Source of the DNA: Myxococcales bacterium FL481
GTDB taxonomy: Bacteria; Myxococcota_A; Polyangia; Nannocystales; Nannocystaceae
Reading direction: 5' to 3'
Length of the DNA: 38,102 nt
Assembly (NCBI GenBank): GCA_006508105.1
Contig: QKPP01000214.1
Coordinates: 1 to 38,102, forward strand
Shown: positions 15,685-24,298 of the stretch, piece by piece
Position numbering within the stretch: the first letter of the stretch is position 1
Layout of the letters: the number at the start of each line of letters is the position of its first letter
Translations under genes and position numbers: made by a program
The notes under the pieces: model-generated
Told to the model about the DNA's origin: nothing
Seen by the model: the letters and a program-made list of their open reading frames with translations, nothing else
The model's database searches: none

Positions 15685-17505
15685 ATGACCGATGCTCGCA
15701 AGGACTCGAGCCCCCGCGGCACCATGATCGCCCACGCCCACGCGCAGAAGGGCTCCGTGGCCGTCGAGCCCCCCACCACAGACGGCGCAGGGCCGGCTGC
15801 GGAGGCGGTGGCGGGCAAGGGCGTGGCCAGGTCCCGGCTCGAGGCACCCTCTGCCGGCGGCACCGGGAGTGCGGACCTGGTGGGCCATACCCTGTTGGAT
15901 CGCTACTTCGTACTGAGCCGGCTGGGCGAGGGGGGAATGGGGACGGTGTACCTCGCGGAGCACACGACGATCCAAAAGAAGTTCGCGATCAAGGTCTTGT
16001 CGCAGGAGTACGCGCACAAGCCAGATCTCGTCGAACGCTTTCTCCAGGAAGCCCGCGCGGCGTCGATGATCAGCCAAGAGAACGTCGTCGAGATCTCGGA
16101 TTTCGGCGACACGCCCGACGGCTCGGTGTTCTTCGTCATGGAGTACCTCGATGGCGAGGACCTGTCGGCGACGCTGCGTCGCGAGCAGCATCTGCCCTGG
16201 CCACGCGTGCGCAACATCATGTTGCAGGTCTGCCGGGCGCTGCAATCGGCTCACGACGCGGGAATCATTCACCGCGACATGAAGCCGGAGAACTGTTTTC
16301 GGATCAAACGCGGGCGCAACGACGACTTCGTCAAGGTGCTGGATTTCGGTATCGCCAAGCTCAGCGGGCAAGACGAGACCAGCTCCAAGGGCCTGACTCG
16401 GACGGGTATGATCTTCGGCACGCCCGAGTACATGTCCCCCGAGCAGGCCCAGGGGATCCGTCCCGACACCCGCGTCGACATCTATGCGCTGGGTATCATC
16501 ATGTACGAGCTGCTCACGGGACGCGTGCCGTTCACCGCGGACACGTTCATGGGCATTTTGACCAAGCACATGTTCGAGGTGCCGGAGCGGCCATCCAGCG
16601 TCGCTCCCGAGGCCGATATTCCGGCGGACGTGGAAGCGATCGTGCTCAAGGCGATGCAGAAGGACCGAGAGTATCGCTTTCAGACCATGCTCGAGATGGC
16701 AGAGGCGATCGAGCGCGCTGGCGATGGGCATGCGCCGGTCGCCGTTGTTCCCGAGGATCCGCGTGCGTCGCTGGTCGCGGACGAGGAAGAGGACGCGCAG
16801 GCGATCAAAGGCCGCGGCCGAGGCGTGCTGGCGGTGGCGGTGGCGGTGGTGCTCGGCGGCGCCGGCTGGGCGGGGTTTCGCTACTGGCCACGGACGGACG
16901 GGTCGTGGGCGACGGCGGCGAACCTGCCGGCTGCGGTGCCCGCCGCCACGGAGCGCGTGGCGTTGACCCCGACCCCCGAGCGGGTCGAGCCAGAACCGGC
17001 CGATCCGGCAACCGAGCCCGTGGCGGCCGACCCCATCGTCGTCCCGGCGGATCCTCCCATGGTCACGTTTTGGATCGAGACCGACGTCGACGCGAAGATC
17101 ATCGATGCTCGCGATGGCGGCATGTATGGGATGACCAACAGCGAAGCGGGCGTTCAGATGGGCAAGTCGGAAGACCCACTGGCACTTATCCTGCGCGCAC
17201 CGGGCCGCGAGGATCTCAGCTTGAGCATCGTGCCGAACAGCGACAAGCGATTCGAGCACACATTGACGAAATCCACGAAGAGCTCGAAGCGCCGATCATG
17301 GAGCAAACGCAAGGCCAAGCCGCCCGCCCCTCCGGTGGACGAAGAGGCGTCCACGACGCTCGCTGACGGCCCCAACGAAGAGGCCAGCCCCGCTGACGCG
17401 GCCGCCGACTCGGTCTCACCGGGCGAATCGGACGACAGCTCAGCCGAGGCCAAGCCCCCTGGTAGTCTGCACGCGCCGGATTTGAAGGACCCGTTCAAAC
17501 GCTAG
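15685..17505 (+). CDS. Transmembrane Ser/Thr kinase with LKDPF tail
   Basis: This is a second Hanks-type kinase, 606 residues. An Ala/Gly-rich lead of about 70 residues precedes the kinase domain (about 74-340): GEGGMGTVY (81-89), Lys103, HRDMKPEN (196-203), DFG (220-222), GTPEYMSPEQ. All catalytic residues are present, so it should be active. One hydrophobic helix (about 377-397) is followed by an extracytoplasmic Pro/Ala linker, a small beta-rich PEGA-like domain (about 453-530, starting MVTFWIETDVDAKI), a Lys/Arg-rich patch and an acidic Ala/Ser-rich stretch. The C-terminus DLKDPFKR matches that of the preceding kinase, which suggests a shared binding partner or shared processing. The gene is followed by the convergent M14 peptidase. 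Confidence 0.92.
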   Translation: MTDARKDSSPRGTMIAHAHAQKGSVAVEPPTTDGAGPAAEAVAGKGVARSRLEAPSAGGTGSADLVGHTLLDRYFVLSRLGEGGMGTVYLAEHTTIQKKFAIKVLSQEYAHKPDLVERFLQEARAASMISQENVVEISDFGDTPDGSVFFVMEYLDGEDLSATLRREQHLPWPRVRNIMLQVCRALQSAHDAGIIHRDMKPENCFRIKRGRNDDFVKVLDFGIAKLSGQDETSSKGLTRTGMIFGTPEYMSPEQAQGIRPDTRVDIYALGIIMYELLTGRVPFTADTFMGILTKHMFEVPERPSSVAPEADIPADVEAIVLKAMQKDREYRFQTMLEMAEAIERAGDGHAPVAVVPEDPRASLVADEEEDAQAIKGRGRGVLAVAVAVVLGGAGWAGFRYWPRTDGSWATAANLPAAVPAATERVALTPTPERVEPEPADPATEPVAADPIVVPADPPMVTFWIETDVDAKIIDARDGGMYGMTNSEAGVQMGKSEDPLALILRAPGREDLSLSIVPNSDKRFEHTLTKSTKSSKRRSWSKRKAKPPAPPVDEEASTTLADGPNEEASPADAAADSVSPGESDDSSAEAKPPGSLHAPDLKDPFKR

Positions 17506-17519
17506 GTCGCTGGCGTCTT

Positions 17520-17551
17520 GAACCGCGAGCCTCGGTCCGAGCCGTCGGTTC
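17520..17551. terminator. Possible hairpin between convergent genes
   Basis: GAACCG and CGGTTC enclose an inner CTCGG/CCGAG repeat just after the second kinase stop. There is no T-run on either side, so it is at most a weak bidirectional terminator. The rest of the 182-nt gap to 17687 shows nothing clear. Confidence 0.25.
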
Positions 17552-17687
17552 CTGGTCGAGCCGGGCGCGCCTTCACCGATGACGGCCCCGGCTGATCTGG
17601 TCGGGGTCGAGGACTGTCGTGGGGGTCGGTTGGGCGCGCCGACGGGGCCCGGCGAGGCCCCGCCCCGCCGCCCTCGAGTCGACCTCG

Positions 17688-18650
17688 TCAGGCACCCGCC
17701 GATGGCGGGTCCGCCTTCGACGGCAGCGGCGGCAACTCGAGGCTGCGGGCGAAGTAGGCCGCGATGCCCGGAAGGTCATTCGCGATCCAGCGCTCGGGCT
17801 GCCGGGGGTTGAAGCGCCAAAATAGCGACGGCGCTCGCAGGTGCTGCCGTAGGCTTGCGACGACGGTGAAGGTCTCGATACAGGCGGCCCAGGTCCGCCG
17901 GGCGTGGTGCTGATGGTCCTCTTGCTCGCCGGTGAACAAGTCGAACTTGCGGTGGGCCAGTCGACGGTATCGGGTCCCTGGCTGCGCTTGTGCGAACGAG
18001 CGAGCAAGCGAGATGTAGGTCGCATAGCTAGATCGATCGGTGACACGGGCCGGGATGACGGTCCCCATAAACGAGTGCAGGTTGAGACCGGCGTGGAACC
18101 CCACGTCGGTGAACAGCCGGTCCAAAGCGTAGGTCTCGGGCTCGCTGAGGGGTGATTCGCCACGAAAGTTGGCGCTGCCCGGTCGGGCCGATCCCGCCCA
18201 CGGGAGGTTGCGAGGGGACGCTCCGCCGGGGATCGGGTAGTTGCGATTGAGGTCGACGCCGCGGGCGTTCGTACGAAGCTCGGCGAGGCGCCCCCGACCA
18301 CCGGCCGCCCAGGTGCGCGCGTAGCCGTCGGGATTGAGGCAAGGCGCAATCCAAAGCTCGGCGCGCTCGCGCAAGCCGACGATCGGGCTGGCGTCGGCTT
18401 GCTGAAGACAGGCCATGGCCAGCGCCGGTGCGATGTACTCGACCCCATGAATGCCGGCGCAGCACAGCAGCCGCGGCGTGGGCCCGCGTGCGCTCACCTG
18501 AGCCGGTAACCGCACCACTTGGAGCGGGCGCCCTTGGACCGACGTCCCGTACTCGTGGAGCTCGCCACCCATGCGCTCGGCGAGGGCTCGAACCGACCGC
18601 TCGCGCTGGCAGGGCGAGAGGTACGGCTCGAGCATCGCCGCGGCACGCAT
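17688..18650 (-). CDS. M14-family zinc carboxypeptidase / murein-peptide amidase-like
   Basis: This 320-residue metallopeptidase belongs to the M14 carboxypeptidase family, in a compact form like murein tripeptide amidase MpaA. The zinc site is intact: H68-x2-E71 in GIHGVEYIAPA and H192 in LNLHSFMG. The substrate-binding motif VDLNRNYP (about 132-139) and the catalytic Glu (E259, in CIETFTV) are present. No signal peptide is seen, so it is probably cytoplasmic and could act in recycling wall peptides or in trimming a protein tail. The substrate is inferred from family resemblance only. Its start lies 5 nt after the helicase stop, so it should be read from the same mRNA. The C-terminal residues are rich in Pro and variable. 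Confidence 0.85.
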   Translation of the reverse strand: MRAAAMLEPYLSPCQRERSVRALAERMGGELHEYGTSVQGRPLQVVRLPAQVSARGPTPRLLCCAGIHGVEYIAPALAMACLQQADASPIVGLRERAELWIAPCLNPDGYARTWAAGGRGRLAELRTNARGVDLNRNYPIPGGASPRNLPWAGSARPGSANFRGESPLSEPETYALDRLFTDVGFHAGLNLHSFMGTVIPARVTDRSSYATYISLARSFAQAQPGTRYRRLAHRKFDLFTGEQEDHQHHARRTWAACIETFTVVASLRQHLRAPSLFWRFNPRQPERWIANDLPGIAAYFARSLELPPLPSKADPPSAGA

Positions 18651-18655
18651 CCGGG

Positions 18656-21600
18656 CTAGGTCGACGTCGGTGCCGGCTCGGTCACCGATGCGCCCTCACC
18701 CTCGTCCGATCCGGGGGTCTCCTCCGGCGTGGTCGGACCGGGATCGTCGGCGGACTTGGCCCGCGTAGCCGTCCGCGATCGAGTTCGCCGCTTCGCGGCG
18801 GGGGCAGCGTTCGCTTCGTCGGCCGCGTTCGCTTCGGCTGGAGCGTCGGCGGTCGTCGCCGCCGACTTCTTGGATCGGCCCGAGGACGCGCGACGGGTTC
18901 GGCCGGCGGTCTTGCCCCGCGGACGCGCGCGGCTCGACCGGGTTGGCTTCTCCTCGTCGTCAGCGGTCGGAGGCGGCTTGGTCGGGGTTCCCGTCGCTGT
19001 GGCCGACGTCGAAGCGTCTTGCGTTGGCGCCTCTGCATCCATTCCGGCGGGATCCGCCGCGGATGGCGGCGATTGTGGACCTTCGGTTGGATCAGCCGAG
19101 CTGGTCGCGGAACGACGGCCTCGCGGCGGAGCGGTGTCGCGCGTCGCCGAGGTGCGACTCGCCGCTTTTCGCCGCCGGCTGCTGCTTGCGGCCGTCTTCG
19201 GGGAACGCGTGGTGCGACCGCGCGGGCGCGCCACGGGGGCGTCCGTGGTGTCCGCCGCATCGGCCGCAACGGTGGACCCGTCGGGTTGGGCGGATTCGTT
19301 CGCGGAGGGGGGCTCGGCGTCTGCACCAGCGTCCCTTGCCTCCCCGATCTCCGCCGGTTCGTCGTCGGCGGCGGGTGACAGCGAAGCCGGCGCGGTTGAG
19401 TTCGCCGGTGTCTCGCGGTCTTGCGCCGAGCTGTCGGACGCGGCCGCGGCGGGGCGTGCGGCGAGCTGCGGCGGCGGGTCGTCGCGGCGGGGTTCGGCGG
19501 ATTCCGGTTGGGCCGGCGCCGTCTCGGGGGCGTCGTTGTCCACGGCGACGGTCGCCACGGCCGGCTGCGCTCCAGCGGTCTGATCCGCCACCTCCCCGGC
19601 ATGCGCCCGGGGGGGCGCGGACGGGTCGAGCAGATCCGGCGCGGACTCAGCCACCTCGGCGGCCGTTTCCTCCGTTGCCGGCTCGGTCGCCCTGGGCGGT
19701 GCAGGCGGTGCACCGTCCGCGTCATCGGGCGTCTCAGGCTGGTCCGCACGACGAAGCTCCAGCCGTTGGCCGTCGATCTCTCGCTCGGCCAGCGACGAGG
19801 ACACGCTGTCGACAAGCTGCGCGTCCAGTCGGAACGACGTCGACGTCTCGTGGACGGTCAGATCGCGCACGGCGCGGCCTCGGGCTTGTGCCTCGTCTCG
19901 CAGCAGCGCGCGCACGTCGGCCGACTTGTACCGGTGCTCGCGACCCAGGTTGAGCACGACATCGACGTATGCCGCCGGTGGCGAGTTGGTCTCCGAGCTT
20001 GTCTTGGGCCGCGGCCGGGGAGCGGTACCCGCCGCGGCACCGCGGGTCACCGAGACCACTGGCGCCGGCGGAGGCGTGGGCACGTCTTTCGCCGCGTTGG
20101 CGTCGCGGTAGTCGTCGGCCTCGAAATCGCGATGGGTGTACTTCGCTGCCCAGACCTCCCAAAAGTCTTTGTGCGGCGGAGCGGTGAGTTCCGGAAGCGG
20201 GGGCGGGGCCGACTTCTTTTTGCGGCGCCGGCGTCGTCGTTTCTTCTTGGTTGCGTCTCCGGTCGGCGCGTCGCTGCTGGTGGCCTCCGCAGTCGCGTCT
20301 TCTGAGTCCGATGTGCCGTCGTCCGCCGGGAGGCTGGCGGGGGTGGTCCCGTCGTCGGGTTCAGCGCGGGTGTCCTCGACCGCGTCAGCTGGCGCGGAAA
20401 CCGCCGCATCGTCGCGTTCTCCGACATCGACGTCGGCGTCGTCCTCCTCGTCGTCGTCCTCCTCGTCGAGACCAGTGTCGGACGACACGTCGGCGACCGC
20501 AGCGTCTCGCGACGACAGATCCTCGAGGGTCACCTCATCCTCGAGTTCGTCCATCAGGCCGCGACGGCGGCCTTTGACGGTCAAGTCATCGAGCTCGTTG
20601 ACCTCGCCGAACTCCGAGCGCACCGCCGCCAGCTCGTTCTCGTCGATGTCGATGAGAATCTCATCTTGGCGCACGCTCACGGAGCGAGGCGCCTCGGGTC
20701 GCGGTGCGCCGCGAGACCGTGATCTTCGCCGCGATCGGCCGCGTCGGCGGCCGGTGTCGTCATCGCCGGTGGCGGGCGGGAGCTCCTCTGGCTGAGCATC
20801 GTCGGTCGCGGGAGCGGCGGGTGACTCCGCCTCGGAGGTGCTCTCAGCGGCGTTCCGACCGCGTCGTCGCCGTCGTCTCCTCCGCCGCGGGGCGGCGTCG
20901 TCTTCCGAGCCGGCCTCGCTATCGCCGGGGTCCGCGTCCGACGAGCGGGCGGCGGATCCCGAGGCCTCCAGATCGATAGTCGCCGTCTCTGTCGCCGCCG
21001 TCTCCGTCGAAGAATCAACGTTGGTCCGGTCGTCGGCACGCGTTGACAGGTCGTCCGACGTTGCGTCCGGATCGGTCTCGGGGTCGAACGTTGGCTTCGG
21101 GCCGTCCGTGGCGATCGAAGGGGCGGGGACCGGGCCCGCGTCGGCGGACGGTTCGACGAGCTCTCCCGCGCGCGAGGCATCGTCAGGCGGGATCGACTCC
21201 CCCGCGAGGTCGGCGGTGCCGAGCGACGGGCCTTCGACCGCGTTCGCGCGCGCGGCCGCGCTCGACGCAGGGTCGCTCGGTGCGGTTCCCGTCGCACTGT
21301 CTGGCAGCGGGGTCTCCGCGGTCTCACGGGCACGTCCTCGTCGACGTCCCCGCGATCGACGTCGCTCGCCAGCCTCGGTTCCCGGGGAGGGTCGAGATTC
21401 GCGCGTGGGGCCGGCCTCCTCGGCTGCGGCGGGGAGCCCCCGATCGGCGGACTCTACCTCGACGGCGACCGGTTGCGCACTCGTTCCATCCCGGGCGGAC
21501 TCCGCCAGAGCGTCGGGGCGAGCTCGACGGCCGCGGGCTCGACCGCCACGTTCCCGTGACTCGGGGCGTGGTCGGCCGCCACGATCCCGCCGGTCCTCAC

Positions 21601-23707
21601 GGCCGCGCTCCCGACGGCCGAGGGGGCGCCGCGAGGACTCGCGCGGAGGCAGTTCGTCGGCGGTCGCCGCGGCCTCCGCATCGCTCACTCTTGAGGGGCG
21701 CCGTGGTTCACGCATCGCCTGGCTGAGCAGAAACGCGATGACTCGCTCGCCGCGAGGATCGGCGACGAGTTGGCGCGACAGCGCGACCCATTCCGGCGAT
21801 ACGAGCTCAGGGAAGCGGCGACTGATGCCATCGAGCTTGATCTCATTGCGGCGCGCCGACAGTTCCGCGGCGGGAGGAAGGTGCCGTTCTTGGAATTCGA
21901 GGCTCGGGTAGACCTTCTTGAGCTGGTAAAAGCTGCCAATCTCTTGGGGCCCGATGAGGCTGATCGCCACGCCTCGCCGCCCGGCTCTTCCGGTGCGGCC
22001 CGTCCGGTGCACGTACACCTCGGCCGCTTCTGGGAACGAATAGTTGATGACGTAGCCGACGTGCGAGATATCGATCCCGCGCGCGGCGATATCGGTCGCC
22101 ACCAAGAATCGCAGCCGATGCTCTCGCATCAGTCCCATCACGTGCTCGCGCGCGGCCTGGGTGAGATCGCTGGAGAGGGCTTCCGCGTCGAATCCTCCGC
22201 GCTGGAGCACGCTTGCGACCAGCTTGGTCTCTTCTCGAGTGTTGCAGAAGACGATCGCCGTGGTCGGGTCCTCGACCATGATCACGTCGAGGAGATCGCG
22301 GCTTTTCACCGCGTTGTTGGCCGAGTAGTAGGCGTGTTGAATCTCAGACGCGGCCACCTGATCGCCGGAGAGCTCCACGCGCACGGGGTCTCGCATGTAG
22401 CGACCCGCGATACGCACGATCTCCTGGGGAAGCGTGGCCGAAAACAGACACGTCTGATGCTGATCCGGGCAGCGGTTGAGGATGTCCCGGATATCCTCCA
22501 AAAACCCCATGGAGAGCATCTCGTCGCACTCGTCGAGCACGACGGTCGTCACACGACTCAAGTCGAGCGAGCGTCGGCGCAGATGGTCGAGGATCCGTCC
22601 CGGGGTGCCCACCACGGCGTGGACGCCTTGTCGCAGCGCGTCGAACTGCGGTCCCATCGCGGTGCCGCCGTACACCGGCAAGACTCGGACCTCGGTGTCC
22701 ACCGCCAACCGAGTGAGCTCGTCGCAGACCTGTTTCGCCAGCTCGCGGGTGGGCAGCAGCACGAGCAGCTGCACGCCGGTCTTCGCCGCGTCTTCGGAGA
22801 CGAAGCGACGGGCGAGCCACGGCACACAAAACGCGCCGGTCTTGCCGCTACCCGTGTGAGACTGGACCAGTACGTCGTTCCCCGCGGCAAACGGGGGAAA
22901 CACGCGACCCTGCACGGGGGTTGGTTTCGTCCAACCGAGCGCTTCGATACCGCGGCGCAAAGCGTCGCTGAGCTCGAACGCCTCGAACGACTCGAGCTGG
23001 ACTGGCAGCGGCGAGCCGTCGGGCGGGTCCCCGCCCGCCTCGTTCTCGGACTGAACGGGGCGGCACGGCGGTTCGGACGGTGCAGGAGAGGCTTGCGAGG
23101 GCGTCTCGGCTGCGACCGGTGTCGAGTGGCGGTCGGGCTCCGTCGCCGCGGGGTCGCTTGACGCGGCCTCGGGGCCGAGCGCGTCGGATGCCGCCGCGGC
23201 GGGCGGCGTGTCGTCGGCGGCAGGTGAAGAGGCGTCTTCGGCACTGCTGTCCTGCAGCGGGCCGCTCAGCGATCGGGGCTCGTCGGTGTCCGCCGTGGCG
23301 TCGACGTCCTCGGATCCGGAGTCACTGCCGCCTGGCGTCGCCCGGCCGGGCTCCGCGGTTGGCGTAGCCTGAGCGGCAGGCCCGGCGTCGATCGCCGGGG
23401 CGCTCAAAGCCGCTGCGGCAGGTTCGCCGTCACCGCGGTCCACCGCGTCGATCGATGGAGTCGTGGCCTCGTCGGGGCGGTCCGGACCGCGGCTTTGCGA
23501 GACTTCGTCACCCGGCCCAGTTGGATCGCTCGCCCCGGTCCGTGCGGGGGCTTCTGTCGAAGCGCCTTCGTCAGATCGCGTGTCCTCGTGGGTTTGGTCG
23601 TGCGGGGGAGTCGAGCCTTGGTCGGGAGTGTTGGGGTCAGAAGAGGGAGGGTGGGAAGAGTCGGGGGAGGGATCCGTCTTCGGACGGCCCTCGTCGCGCT
23701 CGCTCAT
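18656..23707 (-). CDS. Giant DECD-box RNA helicase with disordered arms and DbpA-like RNA-binding domain
   Basis: This 1683-residue protein contains an ordinary DEAD-box helicase core at about 239-605: Q-motif (KPTPVQG), SHTGSGKT (283-290), PTRELA, GTPGR, LDECD (391-395), SATLP, ATDIAARGID and HRTGRTGRAG. Motif II reads DECD rather than DEAD. The first 238 residues are acidic, Pro/Ser/Ala-rich and probably disordered. After the core come about 640 disordered residues with RG/RGR clusters, runs such as nine Arg (941-949) and KKKRRRRRRKKK (1154-1165), and two ordered-looking islands (about 1013-1065 and 1170-1205). A DbpA-type RNA-binding domain follows at about 1246-1322 (YVDVVLNLGREHRYKSADV), then a 360-residue Ala/Pro/Arg-rich tail. 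The role is probably in ribosome assembly or RNA turnover, with the arms favouring RNA binding or condensates (inference). Confidence 0.9.
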   Translation of the reverse strand: MSERDEGRPKTDPSPDSSHPPSSDPNTPDQGSTPPHDQTHEDTRSDEGASTEAPARTGASDPTGPGDEVSQSRGPDRPDEATTPSIDAVDRGDGEPAAAALSAPAIDAGPAAQATPTAEPGRATPGGSDSGSEDVDATADTDEPRSLSGPLQDSSAEDASSPAADDTPPAAAASDALGPEAASSDPAATEPDRHSTPVAAETPSQASPAPSEPPCRPVQSENEAGGDPPDGSPLPVQLESFEAFELSDALRRGIEALGWTKPTPVQGRVFPPFAAGNDVLVQSHTGSGKTGAFCVPWLARRFVSEDAAKTGVQLLVLLPTRELAKQVCDELTRLAVDTEVRVLPVYGGTAMGPQFDALRQGVHAVVGTPGRILDHLRRRSLDLSRVTTVVLDECDEMLSMGFLEDIRDILNRCPDQHQTCLFSATLPQEIVRIAGRYMRDPVRVELSGDQVAASEIQHAYYSANNAVKSRDLLDVIMVEDPTTAIVFCNTREETKLVASVLQRGGFDAEALSSDLTQAAREHVMGLMREHRLRFLVATDIAARGIDISHVGYVINYSFPEAAEVYVHRTGRTGRAGRRGVAISLIGPQEIGSFYQLKKVYPSLEFQERHLPPAAELSARRNEIKLDGISRRFPELVSPEWVALSRQLVADPRGERVIAFLLSQAMREPRRPSRVSDAEAAATADELPPRESSRRPLGRRERGREDRRDRGGRPRPESRERGGRARGRRARPDALAESARDGTSAQPVAVEVESADRGLPAAAEEAGPTRESRPSPGTEAGERRRSRGRRRGRARETAETPLPDSATGTAPSDPASSAAARANAVEGPSLGTADLAGESIPPDDASRAGELVEPSADAGPVPAPSIATDGPKPTFDPETDPDATSDDLSTRADDRTNVDSSTETAATETATIDLEASGSAARSSDADPGDSEAGSEDDAAPRRRRRRRRRGRNAAESTSEAESPAAPATDDAQPEELPPATGDDDTGRRRGRSRRRSRSRGAPRPEAPRSVSVRQDEILIDIDENELAAVRSEFGEVNELDDLTVKGRRRGLMDELEDEVTLEDLSSRDAAVADVSSDTGLDEEDDDEEDDADVDVGERDDAAVSAPADAVEDTRAEPDDGTTPASLPADDGTSDSEDATAEATSSDAPTGDATKKKRRRRRRKKKSAPPPLPELTAPPHKDFWEVWAAKYTHRDFEADDYRDANAAKDVPTPPPAPVVSVTRGAAAGTAPRPRPKTSSETNSPPAAYVDVVLNLGREHRYKSADVRALLRDEAQARGRAVRDLTVHETSTSFRLDAQLVDSVSSSLAEREIDGQRLELRRADQPETPDDADGAPPAPPRATEPATEETAAEVAESAPDLLDPSAPPRAHAGEVADQTAGAQPAVATVAVDNDAPETAPAQPESAEPRRDDPPPQLAARPAAAASDSSAQDRETPANSTAPASLSPAADDEPAEIGEARDAGADAEPPSANESAQPDGSTVAADAADTTDAPVARPRGRTTRSPKTAASSSRRRKAASRTSATRDTAPPRGRRSATSSADPTEGPQSPPSAADPAGMDAEAPTQDASTSATATGTPTKPPPTADDEEKPTRSSRARPRGKTAGRTRRASSGRSKKSAATTADAPAEANAADEANAAPAAKRRTRSRTATRAKSADDPGPTTPEETPGSDEGEGASVTEPAPTST

Positions 23708-23718
23708 GGCTGTGAATC

Positions 23719-24150
23719 CTAGAGCGCGAGAAGCTGGGTTCGTGCCTCGGCGCGACGCTGTTGGCTGATCTGGTAGTGTTTGAAGCTTGATTCCAAATGA
23801 TCAAGGCTGTCGACCAGTTCTGGAGAGGCGCCGCTGCAGGAATCGCGAGTCTCGCGGAGAAGGGTGGAAAACTGAAGGTCAGCGTCGTTCGCTCTCGAGG
23901 GTGCGTTGTCTGACCGATCGAGGAAGCTGATGAGCCGGCGGTGGAGGAGCTGCGCTCGGTAGTCGCAATCCACTGCCGCTGCCGGCAGTCCGGCTCGTTG
24001 CTGGTGAAGTCCGTAGCCGGCTGTGATGAGAACATAGCCGACCAAGATGGACGTGCCACCAACCTGGGCCCAGGCGATACGCCGGGCTCGACGCGGGGAG
24101 TGACGTTGTTGCAGTCCGGTGATTTTGGCAAGCGCGCGCGCGCGGGTCAA
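23719..24150 (-). CDS. Small single-pass membrane protein, hypothetical
   Basis: I do not recognise this family. From a TTG at 24150 the frame gives 143 residues: a basic N-terminus, one hydrophobic helix (about 30-48, TSILVGYVLITAGYGL), and a helical, charged C-terminal part with two Cys. This layout fits a bitopic membrane protein. It ends 11 nt before the helicase start, which supports it as a real co-transcribed gene. The start codon is uncertain. The 148 nt between it and the upstream lipoprotein gene show no other convincing frame. Confidence 0.55.
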   Translation of the reverse strand: MTRARALAKITGLQQRHSPRRARRIAWAQVGGTSILVGYVLITAGYGLHQQRAGLPAAAVDCDYRAQLLHRRLISFLDRSDNAPSRANDADLQFSTLLRETRDSCSGASPELVDSLDHLESSFKHYQISQQRRAEARTQLLAL

Positions 24151-24298
24151 GCGCTATCGGGAGAGCTTGCGGGTGACGGGGCCCCCCACTCGCGTCTTGT
24201 GCTCGGCCGCAGCGGCCCCCGCTTTCGTTCGGGGGATTGCGGCTTGGAGGCGCGCGCGGACCCGGTTCGGCCCGAAACGCGGCGCATGCGGTTGCGAT

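Noticed and set aside
15604..17259. Long minus-strand open frame (551 codons)
   Set aside because: It lies entirely opposite the second kinase, whose motifs are complete. Long antisense frames are common at this GC content, and the translation shows only His/Arg-rich composition with no domain.
21770..23161. Plus-strand open frame (463 codons)
   Set aside because: It is antisense to the helicase core, whose motifs are unambiguous.
18656..23707. The helicase as two or more fused genes
   Set aside because: No in-frame stop or plausible internal ribosome binding site with a new domain start is apparent, and the low-complexity composition is continuous on both sides of each ordered part.
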